Assembly (NCBI GenBank): GCA_012838065.1
Contig: DUPY01000056.1
Location: 1 to 64,000, forward strand
Direction of reading: 5' to 3'
DNA from: Acholeplasma sp.
Lineage (GTDB): Bacteria > Bacillota_I > Bacilli_A > Acholeplasmatales > Acholeplasmataceae
Length of the DNA: 64,000 bases
Made by a program: the position numbers and the translations under genes. This document shows positions 27,505 through 36,820 of this stretch, in pieces; position 1 is the stretch's first letter, and each line of letters starts with the position of its first letter. Under the pieces are notes generated by a model that made no database searches, was not told where the DNA came from, and saw nothing but the letters and a program-made list of their open reading frames with translations.

Positions 27505-29580
27505 ATGCCTCGTACACATTCATTAGATAAAATCCGTAATATCGGTATCATGGCACACATTGATGCTGGTAAAACGACAACAACAGAACGTATTCTTTAC
27601 CATACTGGGAAAATCCATAGAATGGGGGAAACACACGATGGTGCCTCACAAATGGACTGGATGGAACAAGAACAAGAACGCGGCATTACCATCACATCAG
27701 CAGCAACAACAGCTTTCTGGAAGGAATATAGAATTAATATTATTGACACTCCGGGTCACGTTGACTTTACAGTAGAAGTATCTAGATCTTTAAGAGTTTT
27801 AGACGGTGCTGTAACAGTAATCGATGCTCAAGCTGGTGTTGAACCTCAAACAGAAACAGTTTGGAGACAAGCAACAGAGTATAAAGTTCCAAGAATAATC
27901 TATGTTAATAAAATGGATAAAATTGGTGCTGATTTTGAACATGCTATTAAAACAATTCATAATCGATTAGGTGTTAAAGCCAGTGCAGTTCAATGGCCAA
28001 TTGGTGCGGAGTCAGATTTTGACGGCATCATCGACTTAATTGAATTGAAAGCATATCATTATGATGGTAATTCAGAAGAAAAAACAACGGAAATTGAAAT
28101 TCCAGCGCATCTTAAAGATAAAGTTATGCAAAAGCGTAACGAGTTAATTGAAGCAGTAGCTGATTTTGACGAAGAATTAATGATGGCTTACTTAGAAGGT
28201 GAAGAAATTACAAATGACCAAATCTATGCCGCAATTAGAAAAGGTACATTAGCAGTAGAGTTCTTCCCAGTTGTATGTGGTTCATCATTTAAAAACAAAG
28301 GTGTTCGCTTAATGTTAGATGCCGCAGTTAGATACTTACCATCACCAGTTGATATTGACGCTGTTAAAGGTACAAATTCAAATGGTGAAGAAGTTATTAG
28401 ACACGCATCAGACAGTGAACCATTCACTGCATTAGCATTTAAAGTTATGACAGACCCATTCGTTGGTCGTCTAACATTCTTTAGAGTTTATGCAGGTACG
28501 CTACAAAGCGGATCCTACGTATTAAACACAACAAAAGGTAAGAAAGAACGTTTCGGACGTATTCTTCAAATGCACGCTAACCACCGTGAAGAAATCAAAG
28601 ATGTATTTGCTGGTGACATCGCTGCAGTTGTTGGTTTAAAAGATACAACTACAGGTGATACTTTAGCTGGTGAAAAAGATGATGTTATCTTAGAATCAAT
28701 GTTATTCCCTGAACCAGTTATTAACGTTGCTATTGAGCCAAAAACAAAACAAGATCAAGATAAAATGGCGACAGCTTTACAAAAACTTTCTGAAGAAGAC
28801 CCAACATTCAAAACATATACAGACCAAGAAACTGGTCAAACAATTATTGCTGGTATGGGTGAGTTACACTTAGAAATTTTAGTTGATCGTATGAAACGCG
28901 AATTCAAGGTAGAAGCTAATGTTGCAGAACCTCAAGTATCATACCGTGAAACAATTTCAGGTGAAGCTGAGATCGAAGGTAAATTCGTTCGTCAATCTGG
29001 TGGTCGTGGTCAATATGGTCACGTATGGATCAAATTTGAACCAAATCCAGGTAAAGGATTTGAATTCGTTGACAAAATTGTTGGTGGGGTTATTCCAAGA
29101 GAATACATTCCAGCTGTACAAAAAGGTTTAGAGGAAGCATTACCAAACGGTATTATTGCTGGATACCCAGTAATCGATATCAAAGCTACTTTATTCGATG
29201 GATCATACCATGATGTCGACTCAAGTGAAATGGCATTCAAAATTGCTGCTTCAATGGCGTTAAAAGAAACTAAGAATAAAGCTAAACCAGAATTATTAGA
29301 ACCAATTATGGACATCGAAGTTGTTACACCAAACGATTACGTAGGTAACGTTATTGGTGACTTAACATCAAGAAGAGGTCGCTTAAATAGTCAAGAATCA
29401 CGCGGAAACGCTGTTGCTATTAGAGCATATGTACCACTTTCAGAAATGTTTGGTTACACAACTGCACTACGTTCAAACACACAAGGTAGAGCAAGTTCAG
29501 TAATGCAATTTGATCATTATGAACGTTGTCCAAAATCAATTGCAGAAGCGATAATTAAAAAGCGCACAGGTAATATCTAA
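27505..29580 (+). CDS. fusA: elongation factor G
   Basis: Translocase GTPase, 691 residues. G1 [13 protein letters not shown]2 RGITITSA, G3 DTPGHVDF and G4 [10 protein letters not shown] are present, followed by domains II to V (domain IV around [12 protein letters not shown]). AAGGAG precedes ATG 27505, 16 bases after rpsG. Its end is followed by an 82-base leader before tuf. Confidence 0.99.
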   Translation: MPRTHSLDKIRNIGIMAHIDAGKTTTTERILYHTGKIHRMGETHDGASQMDWMEQEQERGITITSAATTAFWKEYRINIIDTPGHVDFTVEVSRSLRVLDGAVTVIDAQAGVEPQTETVWRQATEYKVPRIIYVNKMDKIGADFEHAIKTIHNRLGVKASAVQWPIGAESDFDGIIDLIELKAYHYDGNSEEKTTEIEIPAHLKDKVMQKRNELIEAVADFDEELMMAYLEGEEITNDQIYAAIRKGTLAVEFFPVVCGSSFKNKGVRLMLDAAVRYLPSPVDIDAVKGTNSNGEEVIRHASDSEPFTALAFKVMTDPFVGRLTFFRVYAGTLQSGSYVLNTTKGKKERFGRILQMHANHREEIKDVFAGDIAAVVGLKDTTTGDTLAGEKDDVILESMLFPEPVINVAIEPKTKQDQDKMATALQKLSEEDPTFKTYTDQETGQTIIAGMGELHLEILVDRMKREFKVEANVAEPQVSYRETISGEAEIEGKFVRQSGGRGQYGHVWIKFEPNPGKGFEFVDKIVGGVIPREYIPAVQKGLEEALPNGIIAGYPVIDIKATLFDGSYHDVDSSEMAFKIAASMALKETKNKAKPELLEPIMDIEVVTPNDYVGNVIGDLTSRRGRLNSQESRGNAVAIRAYVPLSEMFGYTTALRSNTQGRASSVMQFDHYERCPKSIAEAIIKKRTGNI

Positions 29581-29628
29581 TATACTTGCAAAAAAAATTA
29601 AACTAATATAAAATAATATAAGGAAACA

Positions 29629-29645
29629 TAAGATTTATAATCTTA
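29629..29645 (+). promoter_or_regulatory. small hairpin in the tuf leader
   Basis: TAAGAT (29629-29634) pairs with ATCTTA (29640-29645) just upstream of the ribosome-binding site. A weak TTGCAA at 29586-29591 with AT-rich -10-like sequence could give tuf its own promoter, but the spacing is poor. Confidence 0.35.
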
Positions 29646-29662
29646 AATAGGAGGAAATTAAA

Positions 29663-30847
29663 ATGGCAAAACAAAAGTTTGAAAGAACTAAACCACATGT
29701 TAACATTGGTACAATTGGCCACGTAGACCATGGTAAAACGACATTAACAGCTGCAATTAGTAACGTGTTATCTAAAAAAGGTTTAGCAAAAGCTCAAAAT
29801 TATGCAGACATCGATAAAGCACCAGAGGAAAAAGAACGTGGTATTACAATTAATACATCACACGTAGAATATGAAACAGCAAATCGTCACTATGCTCACG
29901 TTGACTGTCCAGGTCACGCTGACTACGTTAAAAACATGATTACAGGTGCTGCTCAAATGGATGGCGGTATCTTAGTAGTATCAGCTGCAGACGGCCCAAT
30001 GCCACAAACAAGAGAACACATCTTATTAGCTCGTCAAGTTGGTGTACCTAAATTAGTTGTATTCTTAAACAAAGCAGACATGGTTGATGACGAAGAGTTA
30101 TTAGACTTAGTTGAAATGGAAGTTCGTGAATTATTAAGCGAATACGACTTCCCAGGAGATGACATTCCTGTAATCCGCGGTTCAGCACTTGGTGCATTAA
30201 ATGGCGAACCACAATGGGAAGCAAAAATTCAAGAATTAATGGAAGCTGTTGATAACTACATCGACACTCCAGAACGTCAAACAGACAAACCATTCTTAAT
30301 GCCAGTTGAAGACGTATTCACAATTACAGGTCGTGGTACAGTTGCTACAGGACGTGTTGAACGCGGTACTATCAAAGTGAACGACGAAGTTGAAATCGTT
30401 GGTATTACTGACACTAAAAAAACAGTTGTTACTGGTGTTGAAATGTTCAGAAAATTATTAGATTTTGCAGAAGCTGGAGACAACATTGGTGCGTTATTAC
30501 GTGGTATCTCAAGAGACCAAGTAGAACGTGGTCAAGTTTTAGCTAAACCAAAATCAGTAAACCCACACATGAAGTTCGAAGCTCAAGTGTACGTATTGTC
30601 AAAAGAAGAAGGTGGCCGTCATACTGCATTCTTCTCAAACTACCGTCCACAATTCTACTTCCGTACAACTGACGTTACAGGTGTAATTACTTTACCAGAA
30701 GGTACAGAAATGGTTATGCCTGGTGACAACACAGTAATGATCGTTGACTTAATTCACCCAATCGCTATTGAAGAAGGAACAAAATTCTCAATCCGCGAAG
30801 GTGGACGTACAGTAGGCGCTGGTTCTGTTGTTAAGATTTTAGAATAG
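29663..30847 (+). CDS. tuf: elongation factor Tu
   Basis: GTPase that delivers aminoacyl-tRNA. 394 residues. [29 protein letters not shown] and NKADM are the G motifs, and [13 protein letters not shown] begins domain II. AGGAGG precedes ATG 29663. Last gene of the str operon, followed by a terminator. Confidence 0.99.
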   Translation: MAKQKFERTKPHVNIGTIGHVDHGKTTLTAAISNVLSKKGLAKAQNYADIDKAPEEKERGITINTSHVEYETANRHYAHVDCPGHADYVKNMITGAAQMDGGILVVSAADGPMPQTREHILLARQVGVPKLVVFLNKADMVDDEELLDLVEMEVRELLSEYDFPGDDIPVIRGSALGALNGEPQWEAKIQELMEAVDNYIDTPERQTDKPFLMPVEDVFTITGRGTVATGRVERGTIKVNDEVEIVGITDTKKTVVTGVEMFRKLLDFAEAGDNIGALLRGISRDQVERGQVLAKPKSVNPHMKFEAQVYVLSKEEGGRHTAFFSNYRPQFYFRTTDVTGVITLPEGTEMVMPGDNTVMIVDLIHPIAIEEGTKFSIREGGRTVGAGSVVKILE

Positions 30848-30866
30848 TCTTATAAACATTTAATTT

Positions 30867-30895
30867 AAAAGGTGGACAAATTGTCCGCCTTTTTA
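30867..30895 (+). terminator. rho-independent terminator after tuf
   Basis: A 12-bp stem, 30867-30878 with 30882-30893 (one G-T pair), with the T-run forming the right arm end and tail. Confidence 0.85.
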
Positions 30896-30917
30896 TTAAT
30901 ATAAACAGGGAGAATAT

Positions 30918-31634
30918 ATGCTATCAAAGAACTATCTTGAAACTTTTTATATAAATGATGAATCAAAAACAACGATTTTAATCATTCCTGGTGGCGGCTA
31001 CGCCTTCGCATCAAATCGTGAAGGTACACCAGTAGCTAAAATGTTTAATAACTGGGGGTATCATGCGATTGTGTATAGATATCGAAATACATTACTTCTT
31101 TATCCAGAGATTTATACAGAAGCAAAACAATTTATTGATGAAATTATAAGTGACAGCCATGTTAAAGACTTAATCATTATCGGATTTTCTGCTGGCGGAC
31201 ATATGGCAAGTTATTTACTTACACAACACAAGGAATCATTTAAAGCTGGGATTTTAGCTTATCCAGTTATTTCAAGCAATCCTTTAATAAGTCATAAAGG
31301 TAGTTTTGATAATTTATTAGGTTCAAACGATGAGGTATTAAAAGAAAAAGTTTCTACAGAAAACTTAATTACCGAGCATATGCCACCAATTTTTATTTGG
31401 CATACGGCAACAGACAAAAGTGTTCCTGTAGAAAACAGCCTAATTTTCTATCAAAACTTACTTAAAAAGAATAACCGGGCAGAACTTCATATTTATGATG
31501 TAGGCGAACATGGATTATCTATTGTTACAGAGGAAGTCTCGCCAGAACATATTAATCCTAAGGACTTTGTTGTTCAAAATAAACATGTTTCAAATTGGAC
31601 ATGTTTATTAAAAGATTGGCTAAAATCACTTTAA
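30918..31634 (+). CDS. alpha/beta hydrolase, acetyl-esterase type
   Basis: A 238-residue cytoplasmic alpha/beta hydrolase of the BD-FAE/acetyl esterase type. The oxyanion motif is IIPGGGYAF near residue 26, the nucleophile is the Ser of GFSAGGH, the acid is likely the Asp of TATDKSVP, and the base is the His of GEHGLS. Such enzymes remove short acyl or acetyl groups from sugars or small esters. CAGGGAG precedes ATG 30918. It is a single gene after the tuf terminator; no clear promoter was found. Confidence 0.82.
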   Translation: MLSKNYLETFYINDESKTTILIIPGGGYAFASNREGTPVAKMFNNWGYHAIVYRYRNTLLLYPEIYTEAKQFIDEIISDSHVKDLIIIGFSAGGHMASYLLTQHKESFKAGILAYPVISSNPLISHKGSFDNLLGSNDEVLKEKVSTENLITEHMPPIFIWHTATDKSVPVENSLIFYQNLLKKNNRAELHIYDVGEHGLSIVTEEVSPEHINPKDFVVQNKHVSNWTCLLKDWLKSL

Positions 31635-31698
31635 ATATCGCAAAAATGTTTTAAATTATAGAAGATTGTTTCAAATAAATAGGCTAAGCTTAACTTTA

Positions 31699-31707
31699 TG
31701 TTAAAAT
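31699..31707 (+). promoter_or_regulatory. extended -10 promoter before tatD
   Basis: TGTTAAAAT (TG 31699-31700, TAAAAT 31702-31707), 21 bases before the ATG, without a good -35 box. Confidence 0.4.
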
Positions 31708-31728
31708 AACACTAACGAAGGTGATAGG

Positions 31729-32487
31729 ATGATTGACACACATGCACATTTAAATATTGAAGACTTTGACCAAGATATCAATGAAGTTATTGAAAGAGCT
31801 AAACAAGCAAAACTTTCGAAGATTATCGTTATTGGTATGGATGAAGCGTCAAACAAAAAAGCGATTGAACTTGCAGAAACATACGATCTAATTTATGCAA
31901 CTGTGGGCATACATCCTGGATACTTACTTAACAGTAATGTAAGCTCTATTGAAAAGTTTTTAAGTCATCCTAAGGTTGTAGCTATCGGTGAATGTGGTAT
32001 TGATTTGTATTGGGATACAAGTAATGTATTAAATCAAAAAGCTATTTTCAAGCAACAAATTGAATTGTCAGAAAAATATCAACTACCTCTTGTTATTCAC
32101 ACAAGAAACTCATTTACAGAAGCCTATGATCTTATTAAACCATTCAAAGGAAAAGTGACAGGTGTCTTTCATTGTTTTAGTTCAAACTTAGAAGATGCCA
32201 AAAAGGCAATTGACTTAGGGTTTTATATTGGAATTGATGGACCAATCACATTTAAAAAAAACGATGTCTTAAAAGAAATTATTGAAGCGATTGATTTAAA
32301 ACATATATTAATTGAAACAGATAGTCCATATATGGCTCCTACGCCATATCGTGGTAAACGAAACGAGCCGAGTTATTTACCTTTCATTGCGGAAAAAATA
32401 GCTGAGATTAAGCATATTTCCGTCGATGAAGTTATACATATAACAAAAATGAATAGTTACAAGCTATTTAAAAAATTGGAGGGTTAG
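31729..32487 (+). CDS. tatD: TatD-family metal-dependent deoxyribonuclease
   Basis: A 252-residue TIM-barrel hydrolase. Metal-binding motifs: DTHAHL (3-8), GECGID, VIHTRNS, FHCFS and ETDSPYMAPTPYRGK. TatD enzymes are 3'-5' DNases acting in DNA repair or turnover. AAGGTGATAGG precedes ATG 31729. The lipoprotein gene begins 2 bases after its stop, so the two are cotranscribed. Confidence 0.93.
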   Translation: MIDTHAHLNIEDFDQDINEVIERAKQAKLSKIIVIGMDEASNKKAIELAETYDLIYATVGIHPGYLLNSNVSSIEKFLSHPKVVAIGECGIDLYWDTSNVLNQKAIFKQQIELSEKYQLPLVIHTRNSFTEAYDLIKPFKGKVTGVFHCFSSNLEDAKKAIDLGFYIGIDGPITFKKNDVLKEIIEAIDLKHILIETDSPYMAPTPYRGKRNEPSYLPFIAEKIAEIKHISVDEVIHITKMNSYKLFKKLEG

Positions 32488-32489
32488 AT

Positions 32490-35072
32490 ATGAAAAAAAC
32501 ATTGAGAGTATTCATCTTTTTAAGCTTAGCAATTCTACTTACAGCATGTGACTTTCTAAAGGTTATTCCTCCAATAACAAGACCGAAAGTTGAGTTAGAT
32601 ACATATGAAGCAACAACCGAATATGAAGAACGTGTTATGGAAGTTACAGAAGCTCTTTCTAAATACAACTTTATCGTAACAAATGGTACGAGTAAATACG
32701 CTTCAGCAACCATTATCGATAAAACAAGAAAAGATAACTTTTCTCATGTGTATACGTTTGTGACAACAAGTGAACTTGTAAGTAAGCCAAGTGATGTACA
32801 AAATTTAAAAATTGATTACCCACTTAAATTAAAAACTTTTAATGTGGATAGTTATGTTATTGGCACACTTGATAATGTTATGTTTTTAAGAATTGTCACA
32901 ACGGAAGATCTTGAGTTGCCAACATTTGAAAAAGAAAGTTATTATGAGGCTATAAAAGGGCAAACAGTTTTATCAGTTGGCACACCTTACAGCCAGCCCC
33001 GTTACAGTAATTATATAAACGAGGGTATTATTAGTGATTATAGCAAAACAGATGGCATTCAAGTAAAACTTACAAGTGATATTGCAAGTAATTATGGTAA
33101 CGGTGGTAGTGGCGTATATGATTTAAATAACCAACTCATCGGTATTATTACTGCAAGAGGCGCTATTACAAGTTCATTCGGTACAGAATATGCCAGCGAG
33201 GGAACTACGATTATTACAACAATGAACGCTATTTTTCAAAGTTATGCAAAATTAGATGATAATGATTTTGTAAAAACAAATACGTTTGAAGAAAAAGAAT
33301 CGATAACCATTTCAAATATATTAGGTCATATAAAAACATATGAAAGCCAAAGTTTGTATGAACAAAAAGTAATTGAAACAACTGAAGATATTCAAAATCA
33401 TGCAGTTGTTATAAACTATACAACAGGTATCCGAACGGGTGTTATATACAAAAAAGAAACGTTACCGTCAAATAACCATATGTATTATGTTGTTTCTTCA
33501 AACTTTGAAATTGATAATAGTATCGTAAAAAATGCAAAAATTGAGGCGAATGGAAAGCAGTATACCATTCAAGATTATGTAATTTATAAACTGTATAACA
33601 TTATCGTATATCGATTTAAAACAGAAGATATTTTAAATATTACAGAACTAAAAACATCAAGTACTGAAGGTATTGAAATCGTACAAGGGCAAACCGTCTT
33701 AAGTTTAGGTACGCCACTTAATACGCAAAAAGATGCGAATTATGTATCCAAAGGTATCCTAAGTAAACATAATGTTTTAAGTAATCAAAGCTTATGGAGT
33801 CATGATGTGGCTGTTAATCCGTCGATGTATGGTGCACCGCTATTTAATTTAAATGGCGAGTGGATTGGTATAAATTTCTCAAAAGTTAATAACTTAAAAA
33901 CAAGCGTTAATGATTCAAACTTTTATGCAGAGGGCTTGACGTACGCAGTTAGTGCAAATGTGCTGGGTCCTGTCTTAAATTCATTAACGGACTTTGATTT
34001 TTTAAATTTAGATATATTTTTACCAAACATAAAAAATGATGTAGTCGATTTTAATCATGAGACCTATATTCCATATGAAAGTCCTATAGACCATGAAAAA
34101 GCAATTATTGGTGTACTAAGTGATGTCTATGGTGCAACCGTTGCTGTAAGTGCATCCTCAAGTCATGGTTCAGGTGTTATCTACAAAAAAGAGGCACGAG
34201 AAGATGGTGGTTTCTATTATTATGTAGCAACAAACTACCACGTTATCGATAATGCTGTTTCCATATTAGGTGTTGCGAGTTCAATTACTATTTTCTTAGG
34301 TAATGAAATGGGAACGATTGAAGCTATTGGTTATACTGGAGAAAAAACATACGATATCGCATCACTTAAAATTACGACACGTCATGAACTTGATGTATTA
34401 GACATTAAAGAAAATCGTGAAATTAAACAGGGACAAACGATTATCTCACTAGGATCCCCATACGATTACACACTCATGTTTAACCATGCATCTGTTGGTG
34501 TAGTATCACTGGATTCTTACGATTATGATGATATTACAAATCTTACATATATGCAGGATAGTAGCATTAATCCTGGTAATAGTGGGGGCCCATCCTACAA
34601 CTTAAAAGGTGAGTTGATTGGACTAAACGTTGCTAAACTTACTTCAAGTAGAGGCTATTATAACGAAGAAATTCCTGCTTTAGGACTTGGATACACATTA
34701 AATATGCATGTTATAGGACCGAAATTAAACAATTACTTACTGTATAATTCAGTGGAAATTAAACCTAGATTAGGTATTACGGTTCAAAATATTGAAACAT
34801 TTAAAGTGCTTAATACAGGTAAAGATATACCTGAAGATGCTACGGAAGGTGTCGTTGTTATTGATGTGGATATTAATCGTGGTGCTTTTGGGTACTTACA
34901 TGAATATGATTTAATTACCCATATTGATGGAACAAAGATCGTTAATATTGATTCTCTTGGATTGCTTCCACCATTCAAATGGGATCAAGTAGCCAAAGTT
35001 ACAGTCGTTCGAAATGTTAATGGTGAGTTTATTACAATGGAAGTTATGGTGCATGTGACTTGGAGCGATTAA
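32490..35072 (+). CDS. lipoprotein with three trypsin-like domains (only the third catalytic) and a PDZ domain
   Basis: An 860-residue surface lipoprotein: basic N-terminus, hydrophobic core and lipobox LLTAC with lipidated Cys20. Three HtrA-like trypsin folds follow, at about 45-250, 285-500 and 535-745, then a PDZ domain (about 757-855). Domain 3 has an intact triad: His584 (NYHV), Asp622 (YDIASLKI) and Ser698 (GNSGGP). By alignment with it, domain 1 has Leu96, Asn129 and Gly205, and domain 2 has Phe339, Asn370 and Tyr447. Both are therefore inactive protease folds, perhaps for substrate binding or inhibition. A GGAGGG precedes ATG 32490. The end overlaps the CinA-like gene by 13 bases. Confidence 0.85.
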   Translation: MKKTLRVFIFLSLAILLTACDFLKVIPPITRPKVELDTYEATTEYEERVMEVTEALSKYNFIVTNGTSKYASATIIDKTRKDNFSHVYTFVTTSELVSKPSDVQNLKIDYPLKLKTFNVDSYVIGTLDNVMFLRIVTTEDLELPTFEKESYYEAIKGQTVLSVGTPYSQPRYSNYINEGIISDYSKTDGIQVKLTSDIASNYGNGGSGVYDLNNQLIGIITARGAITSSFGTEYASEGTTIITTMNAIFQSYAKLDDNDFVKTNTFEEKESITISNILGHIKTYESQSLYEQKVIETTEDIQNHAVVINYTTGIRTGVIYKKETLPSNNHMYYVVSSNFEIDNSIVKNAKIEANGKQYTIQDYVIYKLYNIIVYRFKTEDILNITELKTSSTEGIEIVQGQTVLSLGTPLNTQKDANYVSKGILSKHNVLSNQSLWSHDVAVNPSMYGAPLFNLNGEWIGINFSKVNNLKTSVNDSNFYAEGLTYAVSANVLGPVLNSLTDFDFLNLDIFLPNIKNDVVDFNHETYIPYESPIDHEKAIIGVLSDVYGATVAVSASSSHGSGVIYKKEAREDGGFYYYVATNYHVIDNAVSILGVASSITIFLGNEMGTIEAIGYTGEKTYDIASLKITTRHELDVLDIKENREIKQGQTIISLGSPYDYTLMFNHASVGVVSLDSYDYDDITNLTYMQDSSINPGNSGGPSYNLKGELIGLNVAKLTSSRGYYNEEIPALGLGYTLNMHVIGPKLNNYLLYNSVEIKPRLGITVQNIETFKVLNTGKDIPEDATEGVVVIDVDINRGAFGYLHEYDLITHIDGTKIVNIDSLGLLPPFKWDQVAKVTVVRNVNGEFITMEVMVHVTWSD

Positions 35073-35518
35073 TTTTAGATAAACTTATTAAAAATAATGA
35101 GAAGATTATGTTTGCTGAAAGCATGACCGGTGGAAGAATTACAGCAAAATTAGTCGAGGTAGAAGGGGCTTCTAAAGCAGTTTTAGGCGGGATTGTATCT
35201 TATAACGAATCTATCAAAAAAGTGTTGTTAGATGTAGATTCGAAAACAATAACAGAAGACTCAGTTGTAAGTAGTTCGGTTGCTTTACAGATGGCTCGTG
35301 GGCTATTCAAATATGGTGCAACCATCGGTGTAGCGATTACTGGAAATGCTTCAAAAAATACGCAAAAAAATAGCGAAAGTTTTGTTGCATATATCGCAAT
35401 AGCGACAAAGGAAAAAGAAGTTGTTCGCTATCTTAAATTTTTAAGTAAAAACCGTAAGAGAAATATTAAGTATGCAACAAAAGTAGTATTTGAAACACTT
35501 TATCAATTTTTAGACTAA
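35060..35518 (+). CDS. CinA C-terminal domain protein, nicotinamide-nucleotide amidase type
   Basis: A stand-alone CinA C-terminal domain (PncC family) of 152 residues. AESMTGG (about 19-25) keeps the active Ser but has Met where most members have Cys, followed by GGIVSYNESIK and VAITGNAS. PncC deamidates NMN to NaMN in pyridine nucleotide recycling. The start is TTG 35060 inside the end of the lipoprotein gene; the next candidate, ATG 35108, would remove the first helix of the domain. The N-terminal molybdopterin-binding-like half of full CinA is absent, as in PncC. Confidence 0.82.
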   Translation: MERLILDKLIKNNEKIMFAESMTGGRITAKLVEVEGASKAVLGGIVSYNESIKKVLLDVDSKTITEDSVVSSSVALQMARGLFKYGATIGVAITGNASKNTQKNSESFVAYIAIATKEKEVVRYLKFLSKNRKRNIKYATKVVFETLYQFLD

Positions 35519-35520
35519 AA

Positions 35521-35555
35521 CATAAGGGGTATTTACGTTTGTAAATATCCTTATG
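35521..35555 (+). terminator. bulged hairpin after the CinA-like gene
   Basis: CATAAGG with CCTTATG and TATTTAC with GTAAATA form a long interrupted stem right after the stop codon. There is no clear T-run, so termination is only probable. Confidence 0.45.
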
Positions 35556-35597
35556 TTATGAAAAATGTTTTAAAAAAAATACTTATAGTGTTTTATG

Positions 35598-35626
35598 TTG
35601 TAATATCGTTATAACTATGTTATAAT
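35598..35626 (+). promoter_or_regulatory. promoter for rpsF-ssb-rpsR
   Basis: TTGTAA (35598-35603), 17-base spacer and an extended -10 TGTTATAAT (35618-35626). Near the start of the transcript TAAGA (35636-35640) can pair with TCTTA (35649-35653). I did not find the CCG-type S6:S18 binding motif. Confidence 0.7.
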
Positions 35627-35686
35627 TGTCTAGCGTAAGATGTCCTTGTCTTATCAAAGACCATAGACCAGAAGGAGGTAGAAAGA

Positions 35687-35974
35687 ATGAAAAAATACGA
35701 AATTATGTATATTGTTCGTCCAACAGTTGAAAGTGAAGATGTTAAAAAAATTGTCGCACAATTCAATGATATCTTTGTTAACCTTAACTCAAAAGTTCTA
35801 GAATTAAAAGAATTAGGGTTAAAAGACTTAGCTTATGAAATCGAACATCATAAAAAAGGTTACTATGTTTGGTTGTTAGTAGAAGCAACACCAGAAGCAG
35901 TAGCTGAATTTAATCGTGTTGTTCGTATCCATGAACAAGTGATTCGATATATCGTTGTGAAAGAAGGCGAGTAA
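35687..35974 (+). CDS. rpsF: 30S ribosomal protein S6
   Basis: S6 pairs with S18 on the 30S platform. 95 residues: [19 protein letters not shown] at the start, a [24 protein letters not shown] core and [11 protein letters not shown] at the end. AGAAGGAGG precedes ATG 35687. It starts the rpsF-ssb-rpsR operon found in most Firmicutes and Mollicutes; ssb begins 4 bases after its stop. Confidence 0.97.
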   Translation: MKKYEIMYIVRPTVESEDVKKIVAQFNDIFVNLNSKVLELKELGLKDLAYEIEHHKKGYYVWLLVEATPEAVAEFNRVVRIHEQVIRYIVVKEGE

Positions 35975-35978
35975 GGTT

Positions 35979-36401
35979 ATGATTAATAGAGTCGTTTTAG
36001 TCGGAAGAATTACAAAAGATCCAGAGTTAAAAATGACGCAATCTAATATTGCTGTTGTTCGATTCACCCTAGCAGTTAATCGTCAGTTTGCTGATCAAAG
36101 TGGCGAAAGACAAGCGGATTTTATTACATGTGTTGCTTGGCGTAAACAAGCAGAAACATTAGCAAAATACATTAATAAGGGTGCGCTTTTAGGCGTTGAA
36201 GGTCGAATTCAAACAGGGCAATATGAAACCGAAACTGGCACTCGTTACACGACAGAAGTTATTTGTGATACAATCCAGTTCTTGGAAAGTAAAACAGATA
36301 CAATTTCACGAAAAGAGACTGATGAAGTCGACGATGATCTGCAAGACGATTTTTATGAAACAAGCAAAAAGATCGCCTCTACAGATGACTTACCATTTTA
36401 A
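35979..36401 (+). CDS. ssb: single-stranded DNA-binding protein
   Basis: A 140-residue SSB with the OB fold in about 1-105 ([40 protein letters not shown]) and a short acidic tail ending DDLPF, the partner-binding tip. It protects single-stranded DNA in replication and repair. Lies between rpsF and rpsR as in Bacillus. Confidence 0.97.
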   Translation: MINRVVLVGRITKDPELKMTQSNIAVVRFTLAVNRQFADQSGERQADFITCVAWRKQAETLAKYINKGALLGVEGRIQTGQYETETGTRYTTEVICDTIQFLESKTDTISRKETDEVDDDLQDDFYETSKKIASTDDLPF

Positions 36402-36415
36402 GGAGGAATAAATAC

Positions 36416-36655
36416 ATGCAAAACCAAAAACGCGGCGGCGGCTTTAAAAGACGTCGCAAAGTGTGCTATTTTACACAAAATAAAGTTGAACATATCGATT
36501 TTAAAGATGTAGAATTATTAAAAAAATTCGTTACTGACCGCGGTAAAATTTTACCAAGACGTGTAACTGGCACATCAGCTAAATGGCAAAGACCACTTGC
36601 TGTTGCAATTAAAAGAGCAAGACACATGGCTTTACTACCATTTGTTAAAGACTAA
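36416..36655 (+). CDS. rpsR: 30S ribosomal protein S18
   Basis: A 79-residue S18 with a basic start, the [26 protein letters not shown] core and [12 protein letters not shown] at the end. A single Cys (KVCYF) is retained near residue 18. AAGGAGG precedes ATG 36416, 14 bases after ssb. A terminator follows. Confidence 0.97.
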   Translation: MQNQKRGGGFKRRRKVCYFTQNKVEHIDFKDVELLKKFVTDRGKILPRRVTGTSAKWQRPLAVAIKRARHMALLPFVKD

Positions 36656-36670
36656 TTTATAAATTAAACG

Positions 36671-36702
36671 AACTGCATTTTATAAAAATGCAGTTTTATT
36701 TT
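36671..36702 (+). terminator. rho-independent terminator after rpsR
   Basis: AACTGCATTT (36671-36680) pairs with AAATGCAGTT (36686-36695), with a T-rich tail (TTTATTTT). Confidence 0.85.
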
Positions 36703-36712
36703 ACGATTTTGC

Positions 36713-36748
36713 CATTTATTGAAATAAATGCCAGATTTTTGATATAAT
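36713..36748 (+). promoter_or_regulatory. gdpP promoter with palindrome over the -35 box
   Basis: TTGAAA (36719-36724), 18-base spacer and an extended -10 TGATATAAT (36740-36748). CATTTATT (36713-36720) and AATAAATG (36723-36730) form a perfect 8+2+8 palindrome covering the -35 box, which could be an operator. Confidence 0.6.
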
Positions 36749-36820
36749 AATTACATATAAACTTAAAGTTTATAAACGATGACTCAAAGGAGTTAAACAA
36801 TTTATTGTTTATAGAAAACT

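Noticed and set aside
35627-35686. S6:S18 autoregulatory RNA before rpsF
   Set aside because: The expected CCG-containing bulged stem near the ribosome-binding site is not seen; only a small TAAGA/TCTTA hairpin is present.
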